Of a stretch of 17,233 bases of DNA, positions 7,973-14,572 are shown one piece after another. The notes beneath the pieces are model-generated. The model had not been told where the DNA came from. It made no database searches and saw only the letters and a program-made list of their open reading frames with translations. Where the stretch lies: positions 1-17,233 of the forward strand of contig CAJQJT010000065.1 of NCBI GenBank assembly GCA_905478725.1, in the 5' to 3' direction. A program made the translations under genes and the position numbers. Source of the stretch: an uncultured Pseudomonadales bacterium. GTDB taxonomy: Bacteria; Pseudomonadota; Gammaproteobacteria; Pseudomonadales; Porticoccaceae. Each line of letters opens with the position of its first letter. The stretch's first letter is position 1.

Positions 7973-8000
7973 TGGCGCTGAAAATTATCTCAGAGCGCCA
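7973..8000. other. Inverted repeat spanning the uvrD stop codon
   Basis: TGGCGCT (7973-7979) and AGCGCCA (7994-8000) are perfect 7-base complements around a 14-base AT-rich loop that contains the uvrD TGA. In the uvrD direction no T-run follows, so it is not a standard intrinsic terminator. It could act as a 3'-end stabilising stem or a weak terminator before the TRAP gene on the same strand. Confidence 0.35.
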
Positions 8001-10152
8001 TCAAATTGGCCGAGGCCAAAATCAATATCTTAGTTCCCACCTCAGCGAAGCGCACATGCACTCTGGCCCGAGGACCGTTTCCTTCAAAATTTAAAATCAC
8101 ACCCTCACCATAGACCTGATGATTGACTCCTTGGCCGAGAGAAAAGCCGGTTTCATCTCCGGAGTCACTGTGCATTGAGCCGCTGCCCGCATAGCTGGTG
8201 GGGCGACTAATGGTATTTTGCAGGCGCACCTCTTCTATAACTTCTTTGGGAATATCACGAACAAATCGCGACACTGAGTTGAAGGACTCAGTACCGTAAA
8301 TAGAACGGCTTTCAGCAAAGGTCAGGTAGAGTTTTTGCATGGCCCGGGTAATGCCAACATAGGCAAGACGGCGCTCTTCTTCTAGACGGCCCGGCTCATC
8401 CAGAGACATTTTATGGGGGAATAAATTTTCTTCAACACCGGCAATAAATACCAGGGGAAATTCCAAACCCTTGGCACTGTGCAAGGTCATAAGCTGAACT
8501 GCGTCTTGGTCTTCATCGGCCTGACGATCACCAGAATCCAGTGCCACCTGATCGAGAAATTGCGGCAGTGTCGGCAGGTCTTTGTCTTCGGCTTCATAGT
8601 TGCGGCAGGCGCCAACCAGTTCTTCCAAGTTTTCCACTCGTGCCTGACCGCGCTCACCTTTCTCGCGCTTGTGCATCTCGATCAGACCGCTGCGCTGGAT
8701 GGCATGTTCAGCCTGTTCATAGAGTTCTAACTCTTCCAGCTGCCCGCTCATTTCATTGATCAGCTCTAAAAAGACAGCGACCGCGTTAATCGCTCGGCCG
8801 GGCATGCGCTTTTCCGTGACAATCTTTTCCGAGGCGCGCCACATAGAGATTTGATCTTCTCTAGCCAGTGCGCGAATAGTCTCAACCGTGCGATCGCCAA
8901 TACCCCGGGGCGGCACATTGACCACTCGTTCAAAGGCAACATCGTCGTGACAATTCATCATCATGCGCAGATAGGAGAGGGCGTTCTTAATTTCCAGACG
9001 CTCATAAAAGCGCTGGCCGCCATAAATGCGATAGGGAATATCCGCTTGAAGCAACGCAGCCTCAAGCACTCGAGACTGGGCATTGGATCTATATAGAATT
9101 GCCGAGTCTTCCCGAAGATTGCCCTGATTGACCCAGGTCTGCAGACGATCGGCAATATAGCGCGCTTCGTCATGCTCATTAAATGCGGCATAGAGCGCAA
9201 TAGGCTCACCTTCACCAGAATCCGTCCACAGGCTTTTGCCCATGCGTTCGGCGTTCTTGGAGATCACTGCATTGGCGGCCGTGAGAATATTGGAGGTGGA
9301 GCGATAATTTTGCTCCAACTTAACCGTATGGGTGTCGGGATAGTTGCGCTCGTAGTGGAGAATATTTTCCACCTTGGCGCCGCGCCAGCCATAGATCGAC
9401 TGGTCGTCGTCCCCCACAGCAGTGACACCGGACACTTTACCGGCGAGCAATCTCAACCAAGCATACTGCACCGCGTTGGTATCCTGAAACTCATCGACCA
9501 AGATATGTTGGAAGCGCTGCTGGTAATGGTCAAGCACCGCTGGATGATCGCGCCACAGTTCCAGAGCACGGAGTAACAGCTCAGCAAAGTCGATAACCCC
9601 AAGGCGATTACAGACCTCTTCATACTCACGGTAGATGCGCAGCATGGTGGCCATATGGGGATCGCCAGTTTCCTGAATGTGGGATGCACGCAGCCCCTCA
9701 TCCTTTTGCCCGTTAATCCACCACTGCGCCTGTTTCGGCGGCCAGCGCTGTTCATCCAGATCCATGCTGCGCATCACGCGCTTAACCAGTCGCAACTGAT
9801 CATCAGAATCGAGGATCTGAAAATTTTCCGGCAGCTTGACGTCTTTCCAATGGGCTTTTAATAGGCGGTGGGCCAAACCATGAAAAGTCCCCACCCACAT
9901 GCCACGTAGTGACATACCCATGAGCTCATCGATGCGCTCGCGCATCTCACGGGCTGCCTTATTGGTGAAGGTCACCGCCAAGATAGAATAGGGGGAGAGA
10001 TTATCCACCTGAATTTTCCAGGCGATGCGATGCACAAGCACACGAGTCTTGCCACTACCTGCGCCGGCCAACACCAAAAGGTGCTGTTTGTCGCTGGTAA
10101 CCGCTTCTTCTTGCGCCGCGTTTAATTTGTCGAGTATCGAGGTAACATCCAT
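7990..10152 (-). CDS. uvrD: ATP-dependent DNA helicase II UvrD
   Basis: Superfamily 1A 3'-5' helicase for nucleotide-excision repair (displacing UvrC and the excised oligonucleotide) and mismatch repair. From this start it is 720 aa, the E. coli length. Helicase motifs are intact; in a numbering that includes seven extra upstream codons they are: Walker A GAGSGKT at 37-43, DEFQDT at 227-232, GDDDQSIYGWRGA at 254-266 and QNYRS at 288-292. LHSAKGLEF and AYVGITRAMQK follow near the C-terminal third. A Tudor-like tail (GEGVILNFEG) ends the protein. I chose ATG 10150-10152 because MDVTSILDKLN matches E. coli MDVSYLLDSLN; an ATG seven codons upstream (10173) is also in frame. I see no LexA box, unlike E. 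coli uvrD. It is divergent from hexR. Confidence 0.96.
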   Translation of the reverse strand: MDVTSILDKLNAAQEEAVTSDKQHLLVLAGAGSGKTRVLVHRIAWKIQVDNLSPYSILAVTFTNKAAREMRERIDELMGMSLRGMWVGTFHGLAHRLLKAHWKDVKLPENFQILDSDDQLRLVKRVMRSMDLDEQRWPPKQAQWWINGQKDEGLRASHIQETGDPHMATMLRIYREYEEVCNRLGVIDFAELLLRALELWRDHPAVLDHYQQRFQHILVDEFQDTNAVQYAWLRLLAGKVSGVTAVGDDDQSIYGWRGAKVENILHYERNYPDTHTVKLEQNYRSTSNILTAANAVISKNAERMGKSLWTDSGEGEPIALYAAFNEHDEARYIADRLQTWVNQGNLREDSAILYRSNAQSRVLEAALLQADIPYRIYGGQRFYERLEIKNALSYLRMMMNCHDDVAFERVVNVPPRGIGDRTVETIRALAREDQISMWRASEKIVTEKRMPGRAINAVAVFLELINEMSGQLEELELYEQAEHAIQRSGLIEMHKREKGERGQARVENLEELVGACRNYEAEDKDLPTLPQFLDQVALDSGDRQADEDQDAVQLMTLHSAKGLEFPLVFIAGVEENLFPHKMSLDEPGRLEEERRLAYVGITRAMQKLYLTFAESRSIYGTESFNSVSRFVRDIPKEVIEEVRLQNTISRPTSYAGSGSMHSDSGDETGFSLGQGVNHQVYGEGVILNFEGNGPRARVHVRFAEVGTKILILASANLMAL

Positions 10153-10237
10153 AGCGCAGTATTCTACCAACATGTTCCCCGAAGTTGTTGGCCATTCTGA
10201 GCTTTACTAAGAGTTTATTCAGCCATGGGTATCAGGG

Positions 10238-10259
10238 TGTAAAACATTTATTTACTACA
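10238..10259. promoter_or_regulatory. Second, imperfect HexR-like half-site pair
   Basis: On the minus strand this 22-base stretch opens with TGTAGTAAA and closes with TTTTACA, so outward TGTA/TACA half-sites face each other with a longer spacing than the main palindrome. It lies in the uvrD-hexR divergent region, 25 bases from the better site at 10285-10299. Spacing and mismatches make it a weak candidate. Confidence 0.25.
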
Positions 10260-10284
10260 AAACTAGCATTGTTGGCCTATTTCT

Positions 10285-10299
10285 TGTAAATTTTTTACA
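10285..10299. promoter_or_regulatory. Candidate HexR operator (autoregulation)
   Basis: TGTAAATTTTTTACA is a palindrome with perfect 5-base arms (TGTAA/TTACA) and an AT-only 5-base centre. It agrees closely with the HexR binding motif of gammaproteobacteria as I recall it (about TGTARTWWWATTACA). It lies 33 bases before the hexR ATG, where a bound repressor would cover the promoter, so negative autoregulation is the likely reading. A possible -35/-10 pair (TTGGCC ... TACATA, spacing about 18) overlaps it, but those boxes are poor. Confidence 0.6.
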
Positions 10300-10331
10300 T
10301 AAATAAATTTGGCTCAACTATTGGTTCTTTT

Positions 10332-11180
10332 ATGAAACCCGCACAGCTTACCCAAACCATCAGCGACACCATGGTCGATCTCCGTAAATCGGAGCGCAAA
10401 GTCGCTGAATTTGTTCTCAAAGAACCCCTAGGCGTGATCCGTATGCGCATTGTGGATCTGGCACAACAGGCTGGGGTGAGCGAACCAACAGTGGTGCGCT
10501 TCTGTCGTGCCGTGGGCTGCCATGGTTTCCAAGACTTTAAGCTAGCCCTGGCGCAACAGCTGGCCTCGAGCCCGAGCTATGGTCAAATAGCGGTAACAGA
10601 TAAAGACTCAACTCGGGAATACACCCACAAGGTTTTTGATTCCACTGTAGATACTTTATTGAAGGTGCGGGACAGCCTAGCACTGGAAAATCTTGAGGCG
10701 GCAGTCGCCGCTATTTGCAATGCACAACGGGTAGAATTTTACGGCTTTGGAGCATCCGCGGCCGTGGCCTTTGATGCACAGCACAAGTTCTTCCGTTTGC
10801 AGATTACCTCTGCGGCCTACTCGGACCCCCACTTGCAGAATATGTCAGCAACATCCCTGCAAACTGGAGATGTGGTTATAGCCATCTCCCAGTCAGGACG
10901 CACCCAGGCACTGTTGGATTCTATGGAATTAGTTAAGCAGTCAGGAGGTATTGTGATCGGTCTGGCACCCAGCGGTACGCCAATAGCGCGCAGTGCAAAC
11001 ATCGCTATCGAAATCGATGCCAAGGAAGATATTCAGATCTACACACCGCTGTCTTCGCGGATTGCGCACTTGGCGGTTATCGATGTACTGGCCATTGGCG
11101 TGGCGCAGAAGAAAGGGCCACAGCTTCAGGCTCACTTGCAGCAATTGCAATCGGGACTGTCTTCTCTGCGGGTCGGTTAA
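10332..11180 (+). CDS. hexR: RpiR-family transcriptional regulator HexR
   Basis: Repressor/activator of central sugar metabolism (Entner-Doudoroff, pentose phosphate and related genes) that in relatives is released from DNA by 2-keto-3-deoxy-6-phosphogluconate. At 282 aa it is normal length. The N-terminal HTH_6 domain covers about 1-77, with the helix-turn-helix around VDLAQQAGVSEPTVVRFCRAVG (segments within 41-62). The C-terminal SIS sugar-phosphate domain covers about 125-260, with GFGASA (138-143) and SQSGRT (186-191). The ATG is preceded by TTCTTTT with no clear Shine-Dalgarno sequence, but MKPAQLTQTISDTM is the expected beginning. In Pseudomonas hexR sits with zwf-pgl-eda; here it stands alone between uvrD and a decayed VOC gene. 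The operator-like palindrome upstream supports HexR over other RpiR members. Confidence 0.88.
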   Translation: MKPAQLTQTISDTMVDLRKSERKVAEFVLKEPLGVIRMRIVDLAQQAGVSEPTVVRFCRAVGCHGFQDFKLALAQQLASSPSYGQIAVTDKDSTREYTHKVFDSTVDTLLKVRDSLALENLEAAVAAICNAQRVEFYGFGASAAVAFDAQHKFFRLQITSAAYSDPHLQNMSATSLQTGDVVIAISQSGRTQALLDSMELVKQSGGIVIGLAPSGTPIARSANIAIEIDAKEDIQIYTPLSSRIAHLAVIDVLAIGVAQKKGPQLQAHLQQLQSGLSSLRVG

Positions 11181-11194
11181 GCGCCCTGAAAATA

Positions 11195-11780
11195 TTATTT
11201 TGGGTGTTCAATAAGCAGGGTGGGTACATTGTGGGTATGAGGCTTCATGGTCGCGAAAAGGGTGTTTTCTTTGATCCCCTTTTTATTTGATCCCCTTTTT
11301 AATTGTCGTCACATCAACAGCCTCGCGCAATAGCCTTTGATGGGCCTCCTCTATATTTTCAACATCCCAGGTCAGGCCCCATAATTTGTCATTGGGCTGC
11401 TGGTTATCGGGTTTTTCAACAATTTCTAATGTCGTTTTATTCAGCCTGAAAAACAGTATTCTGATTTTCCAGCGTTCGACTATTTTGTCCAGCGCCAGTC
11501 TGATGTTAAAAATATCTTTGTAGATCTTAATCAGCCCATCAGCATCATTGGTTTGGATAACCAGATGATCATTCACTATGATCTGCCCCTGGGCCATCGC
11601 CTGTGGCGGATAAAAGCTCGAAGTAGGTATTTTGGAAATTAAATGGGCAATTACTGGTCCCGAACTCAGCCTGTTCACCCTTCCAGCTCGGACTGATAGC
11701 AAATATTTTTGAGTAATTTTTTCTGCTTTATCTAAGTCTTTAACAGCGATAATAAGATGATCTAGAGCATTAAAAATAAT
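11195..11780 (-). pseudogene. Decayed two-domain VOC (glyoxalase/dioxygenase-like) protein gene
   Basis: Pieces of one VOC-superfamily protein lie in order but in different frames. (1) About 11780-11700: NALDHLIIAVKDLDKAEK. (2) 11697 to about 11575, after a shift equal to a 1-base loss or 2-base gain: ISPSWKGEQAEFGTSN, then NTYFELLSATGDGPGAD, running to a TGA at 11569-11571. (3) 11576-11286, back in the first frame: VNDHLVIQTNDADG, IRLALDK, LFFRLNKTTLEIVEK, KLWGLTWDVENIEEAHQRL, ending TIKKGIK and TAA at 11283-11285. (4) 11269-11195: ENTLFATMKPHTHNVPTLL, IEHPK and a stop. The rest of the first VOC domain seems deleted near 11575-11585. No ATG starts the frame; ATT at 11777 follows an AGGA at good spacing and may be a mutated start. 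An intact-looking stretch of 139 codons (11283-11702, from an internal TTG) might still make a fragment, but I judge the gene dead. Confidence 0.8.
11270..11301. repeat. Perfect 16-bp tandem duplication inside the VOC pseudogene
   Basis: TTTGATCCCCTTTTTA occurs twice head to tail, at 11270-11285 and 11286-11301. Sixteen is not a multiple of three. On the gene strand the junction reads ATC AAA TAA, so the duplication itself makes the stop. Removing one copy restores ...GIK-ENTLFATMKPHTHNV... to the end. The perfect identity of the copies suggests a recent event. Confidence 0.9.
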
Positions 11781-11818
11781 TATCCTGTTTTGGTTTTAGG
11801 TCGAAATTAATAGTCGCA

Positions 11819-12205
11819 TTAGCCAAATAATATCGCGTGGAATAACCTTCCTGGCATGAGTGTAAATGCTCCGGCCAGAATGAGTGCCCCTACATACACA
11901 GAGATCATAGAAGACATATGGCCACGCTTGTATTTCGGTAGAGCGGTTTTCTTATATTTCCTGATACTCCATATCGAGTAAATTAGAGAACCTATAGTCA
12001 GGGGAATTAATAGGTGTATTAAAGAGTATTCGCCGGGGGTAATTTCTTGAATAAATATGGCAGTTAATGAAATAGTTAGCAGCCAGAAAATCCAAATTCG
12101 TCCGAAAAGTATATGTTTTTCTGTCCCCTTTTTAGTAAGGAAAATATATAGCCCCAGTGGAACTGCCGTCAGGGCAAAAAAAGCATGGATATAAATAATA
12201 AACAT
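11819..12205 (-). CDS. DUF2306 family small membrane protein
   Basis: A 128-aa inner-membrane protein of unknown function with about four hydrophobic helices: IIYIHAFFALTAVPLGLYIF at the start, IWIFWLLTISLTAIFI, IHLLIPLTIGSLIYSIW, and SVYVGALILAGAFTLMPG near the end. Recurrent DUF2306-type features are His in the first helix (IHAFFAL), the loop KHILFGRIW, and KRGHMSSMISVYVGALILAGAFTLMPGR (as shorter segments). I chose ATG 12203-12205, preceded by TTGGAGAGAAT (GGAG five bases before the start), over a GTG seven codons upstream at 12226, which has no comparable site. It follows the DUF2147 gene in the same direction after a 57-base gap. Family assignment is by recall of the pattern; function unknown. 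Confidence 0.7.
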   Translation of the reverse strand: MFIIYIHAFFALTAVPLGLYIFLTKKGTEKHILFGRIWIFWLLTISLTAIFIQEITPGEYSLIHLLIPLTIGSLIYSIWSIRKYKKTALPKYKRGHMSSMISVYVGALILAGAFTLMPGRLFHAILFG

Positions 12206-12262
12206 ATTCTCTCCAACGAACGCCACTTAGATTTATTTCACAATAATCATGTGAAGTTATAG

Positions 12263-12724
12263 TTATTCGAATTTTGCCTGCGCAACGGCTGCTTGATCAG
12301 TTCTAAGCCAAGTTTGTGTGCGGAAGAAGAAACCAATATATCCACGCATCATCAAACTGCCATTTTCTAGCCAGACTTTTGCTTTATATTTTTCACCCTT
12401 ACCAGAATCAATGATGTAACCGTCTTCCCAGATTCCGTCACGATTCTTACTGAGATTCAACCAGGCTGTATTGATGATCGGTTTTTCAAAGAACTCCTGC
12501 AACTCACCCTTGCACTGCATGCAGACATTTTCGGGTTTCATGCCGGGATAGTTAACCAGGTAGCCCAAGAGACGATTATCCTTAATCTCTAGCTTCCAGA
12601 ATGCCGTCACCTTACCTGTTTGGTCATCAATACTTTTCCAATAGCCTGAAACCGTTGACTCGGCAGAAGTGAACAGGCTTAACAATAATAAAGCAGGAAG
12701 AAGAACGGCTCTAATGAATGTCAT
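12263..12724 (-). CDS. DUF2147 family secreted protein
   Basis: A 153-aa exported protein of unknown function. Residues 1-21 form a Sec signal peptide (MTFIRAVLLPALLLLSLFTSA, cut near SA-ES). The mature part has the DUF2147 lipocalin-like pattern: GYWKSIDDQTGKVTAFWKLEI at the start (27-47), a CMQC pair (68-71), WEDGYIIDSGKGEKYKAKVWLE and then MRGYIGFFFRTQTWLR near the end. It begins seven bases after the glmS stop on the same strand, so it probably shares the glmU-glmS transcript; GTGGA about ten bases upstream is a weak ribosome-binding site. It may bind a small hydrophobic ligand in the periplasm, but that is a guess from the fold class. Family identity is good; role unknown. Confidence 0.82.
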   Translation of the reverse strand: MTFIRAVLLPALLLLSLFTSAESTVSGYWKSIDDQTGKVTAFWKLEIKDNRLLGYLVNYPGMKPENVCMQCKGELQEFFEKPIINTAWLNLSKNRDGIWEDGYIIDSGKGEKYKAKVWLENGSLMMRGYIGFFFRTQTWLRTDQAAVAQAKFE

Positions 12725-12730
12725 TTTGTA

Positions 12731-14560
12731 CTATTCCACCGTCACTGATTTGGCTAGGTTACGTGGCTGATCTACGTCGGTACCTTTCAGTAGTGCAACA
12801 TGGTAAGACAGCATCTGTAATGGCAGTGTATAAATAATCGCTTCGAGACTTTTTGGTACGTGGGGCATATCTATAACCGTGGTGCCGGGCTCGCTGACAA
12901 ACCCACTGGCAACGTCAGCAAAAACAAATAGCTGACCACCGCGAGCGCGAACTTCATGTAAGTTGGACTTTAATTTTTCCAACAATTGATTATTCGGCGC
13001 AACAGTCACTACCGGCATATCTTCATCAACCAGAGCCAGAGGGCCATGCTTTAGCTCACCTGAAGGATAAGCCTCGGCGTGAATGTAGGAAATTTCCTTG
13101 AGCTTGAGTGCGCCCTCCAGTGCAATTGGGTACTGTTCTCCGCGCCCTAAAAATAGCGCGTGATGCTTATTAGCAAAGGATTCCGAGACGGCTTCAATAA
13201 TCGGGTCCAGTGCTAAGATTTGGCTGCACAACTGAGGTAATTGATGGAGATTTTCAACCAGCTCTTTTTCGGTTTCTGGGTCCAAGCCATTATGTTTGGC
13301 CAGGGATAACGAGAGTAACTGAAGCGCCACAAGCTGTGTGGTAAAGGCCTTGGTTGAGGCGACGCCAATCTCGGGACCCGCAAGGGTCATCAACGAAATG
13401 TCCGACTCACGCACTAGAGAGCTATTGGCTACATTGCAGATGGCCAAAAACCCAAGGTAGCCATTTTCTTTGGCTTTACGCAGGGCTGAAAGCGTATCTG
13501 CTGTCTCACCAGACTGGGAAATGGTGACAAATAGGGTTCCCTCAGGGACCGGTACTTTGCGATAACGATATTCGCTGGCAACTTCGACCTGACAGGGGAT
13601 ATTGGCATACTCTTCAATCCAGTATTTCGCTACTAGACCAGAGTGAAAGCTTGTGCCGCAGGCAATGATATGAATATTTTTTGTTTTAGAAAATAGAGCG
13701 TCAGCCTTATAGCCAAAGATGGCTTCACGAATATGATCTGCAGCCAGTCGTCCACTGAGAGTATTAGCAATAACAGTTGGCTGTTCGAAAATTTCCTTTT
13801 GCATAAAGTGGCGGTACTGGCCTTTCTCTGCAACTTGGTCGGCCTCATCAAGCTCATTGACCGAGCGCACAACCTCTGCACCTGACTGATCATAAATAAT
13901 GTAGTTATCGCTAGTCATCTCAACCAGGTCACCTTCCTCTAAAAAGATAAAACGGTCAGTAACTTGCCGCAGAGCCATTTGGTCCGAGGCGATAAAATTT
14001 TCATCTATGCCTACACCTATCACCAGCGGACTACCGCTGCGGGCAGCAATAATAGTATCGGGATAGTCTTCTGACACAACACCCAATGCATAAGCCCCTT
14101 CAAGGCGAACAATAGTCTGCTCAACGGCACTGCGTAAACTATCTGCTTTTTCTAAGTAATAGTGCACCAAGTGGGCAACCACTTCAGTGTCCGTAGCCGA
14201 CAAAATCGAGTAGCCGGCGGCAACCATTTCTGCGCGCAGTTCAACGTGATTTTCGATAATCCCATTGTGTACAACTGACACACCAGCCGAGTTATGAGGG
14301 TGTGAATTGACAGTGCTCGGTTCACCATGGGTAGCCCAGCGAGTGTGTGAGATGCCGGTCGAACCGCTGACAGGGTTACTCTCTGCCACCTTAACCAGCT
14401 CTGCCACCTTGCCAATATTTTTGCGCGTTTGCAGTTTATTCTGATTATCAATAATGGATAAACCAGCAGAGTCATAGCCGCGATACTCAAGGCGGCGAAG
14501 CCCTTCTATAAGAATTTTATACACATTACGCTGGGTTGCAGCACCGACAATTCCGCACAT
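12731..14560 (-). CDS. glmS: Glutamine-fructose-6-phosphate aminotransferase (isomerizing)
   Basis: Makes glucosamine-6-phosphate from fructose-6-phosphate and glutamine, the entry step to UDP-GlcNAc. At 609 aa it has the length of the E. coli enzyme. The N-terminal class II glutaminase domain begins MCGIVGA, with Cys2 as the nucleophile after Met removal, and includes HTRWATHGEPS and HNGIIENH. Two SIS sugar-phosphate domains follow, with CGTSFHSG, SQSGETADT and SYIHAEAYPSGELKHGP. The C-terminus NLAKSVTVE carries the catalytic Lys six residues from the end. The ATG is set by AAGGAAG (14568-14574), which overlaps the glmU stop, so the genes are coupled in one transcript. No glmS ribozyme is seen or expected in this group. 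Confidence 0.98.
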   Translation of the reverse strand: MCGIVGAATQRNVYKILIEGLRRLEYRGYDSAGLSIIDNQNKLQTRKNIGKVAELVKVAESNPVSGSTGISHTRWATHGEPSTVNSHPHNSAGVSVVHNGIIENHVELRAEMVAAGYSILSATDTEVVAHLVHYYLEKADSLRSAVEQTIVRLEGAYALGVVSEDYPDTIIAARSGSPLVIGVGIDENFIASDQMALRQVTDRFIFLEEGDLVEMTSDNYIIYDQSGAEVVRSVNELDEADQVAEKGQYRHFMQKEIFEQPTVIANTLSGRLAADHIREAIFGYKADALFSKTKNIHIIACGTSFHSGLVAKYWIEEYANIPCQVEVASEYRYRKVPVPEGTLFVTISQSGETADTLSALRKAKENGYLGFLAICNVANSSLVRESDISLMTLAGPEIGVASTKAFTTQLVALQLLSLSLAKHNGLDPETEKELVENLHQLPQLCSQILALDPIIEAVSESFANKHHALFLGRGEQYPIALEGALKLKEISYIHAEAYPSGELKHGPLALVDEDMPVVTVAPNNQLLEKLKSNLHEVRARGGQLFVFADVASGFVSEPGTTVIDMPHVPKSLEAIIYTLPLQMLSYHVALLKGTDVDQPRNLAKSVTVE

Positions 14561-14572
14561 AGACTAACTTCC

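Noticed and set aside
9172..9576. Open frame of 134 codons on the plus strand inside uvrD.
   Set aside because: It is a shadow of a conserved helicase region on the other strand, with no recognisable domain or ribosome-binding site.
11283..11702. A 139-codon open frame read as a normal small VOC protein.
   Set aside because: Its nominal start is an internal TTG, its first 30 residues are an out-of-frame reading of a VOC domain, and its stop comes from the 16-bp duplication. It is part of a pseudogene.
12237..12255. Inverted repeat TTCACA/TGTGAA between the DUF2147 and DUF2306 genes, reminiscent of a CRP site.
   Set aside because: The half-sites are in the reverse order of a CRP operator (TGTGA-N6-TCACA), the spacer is 7, and there is no T-run for a terminator.
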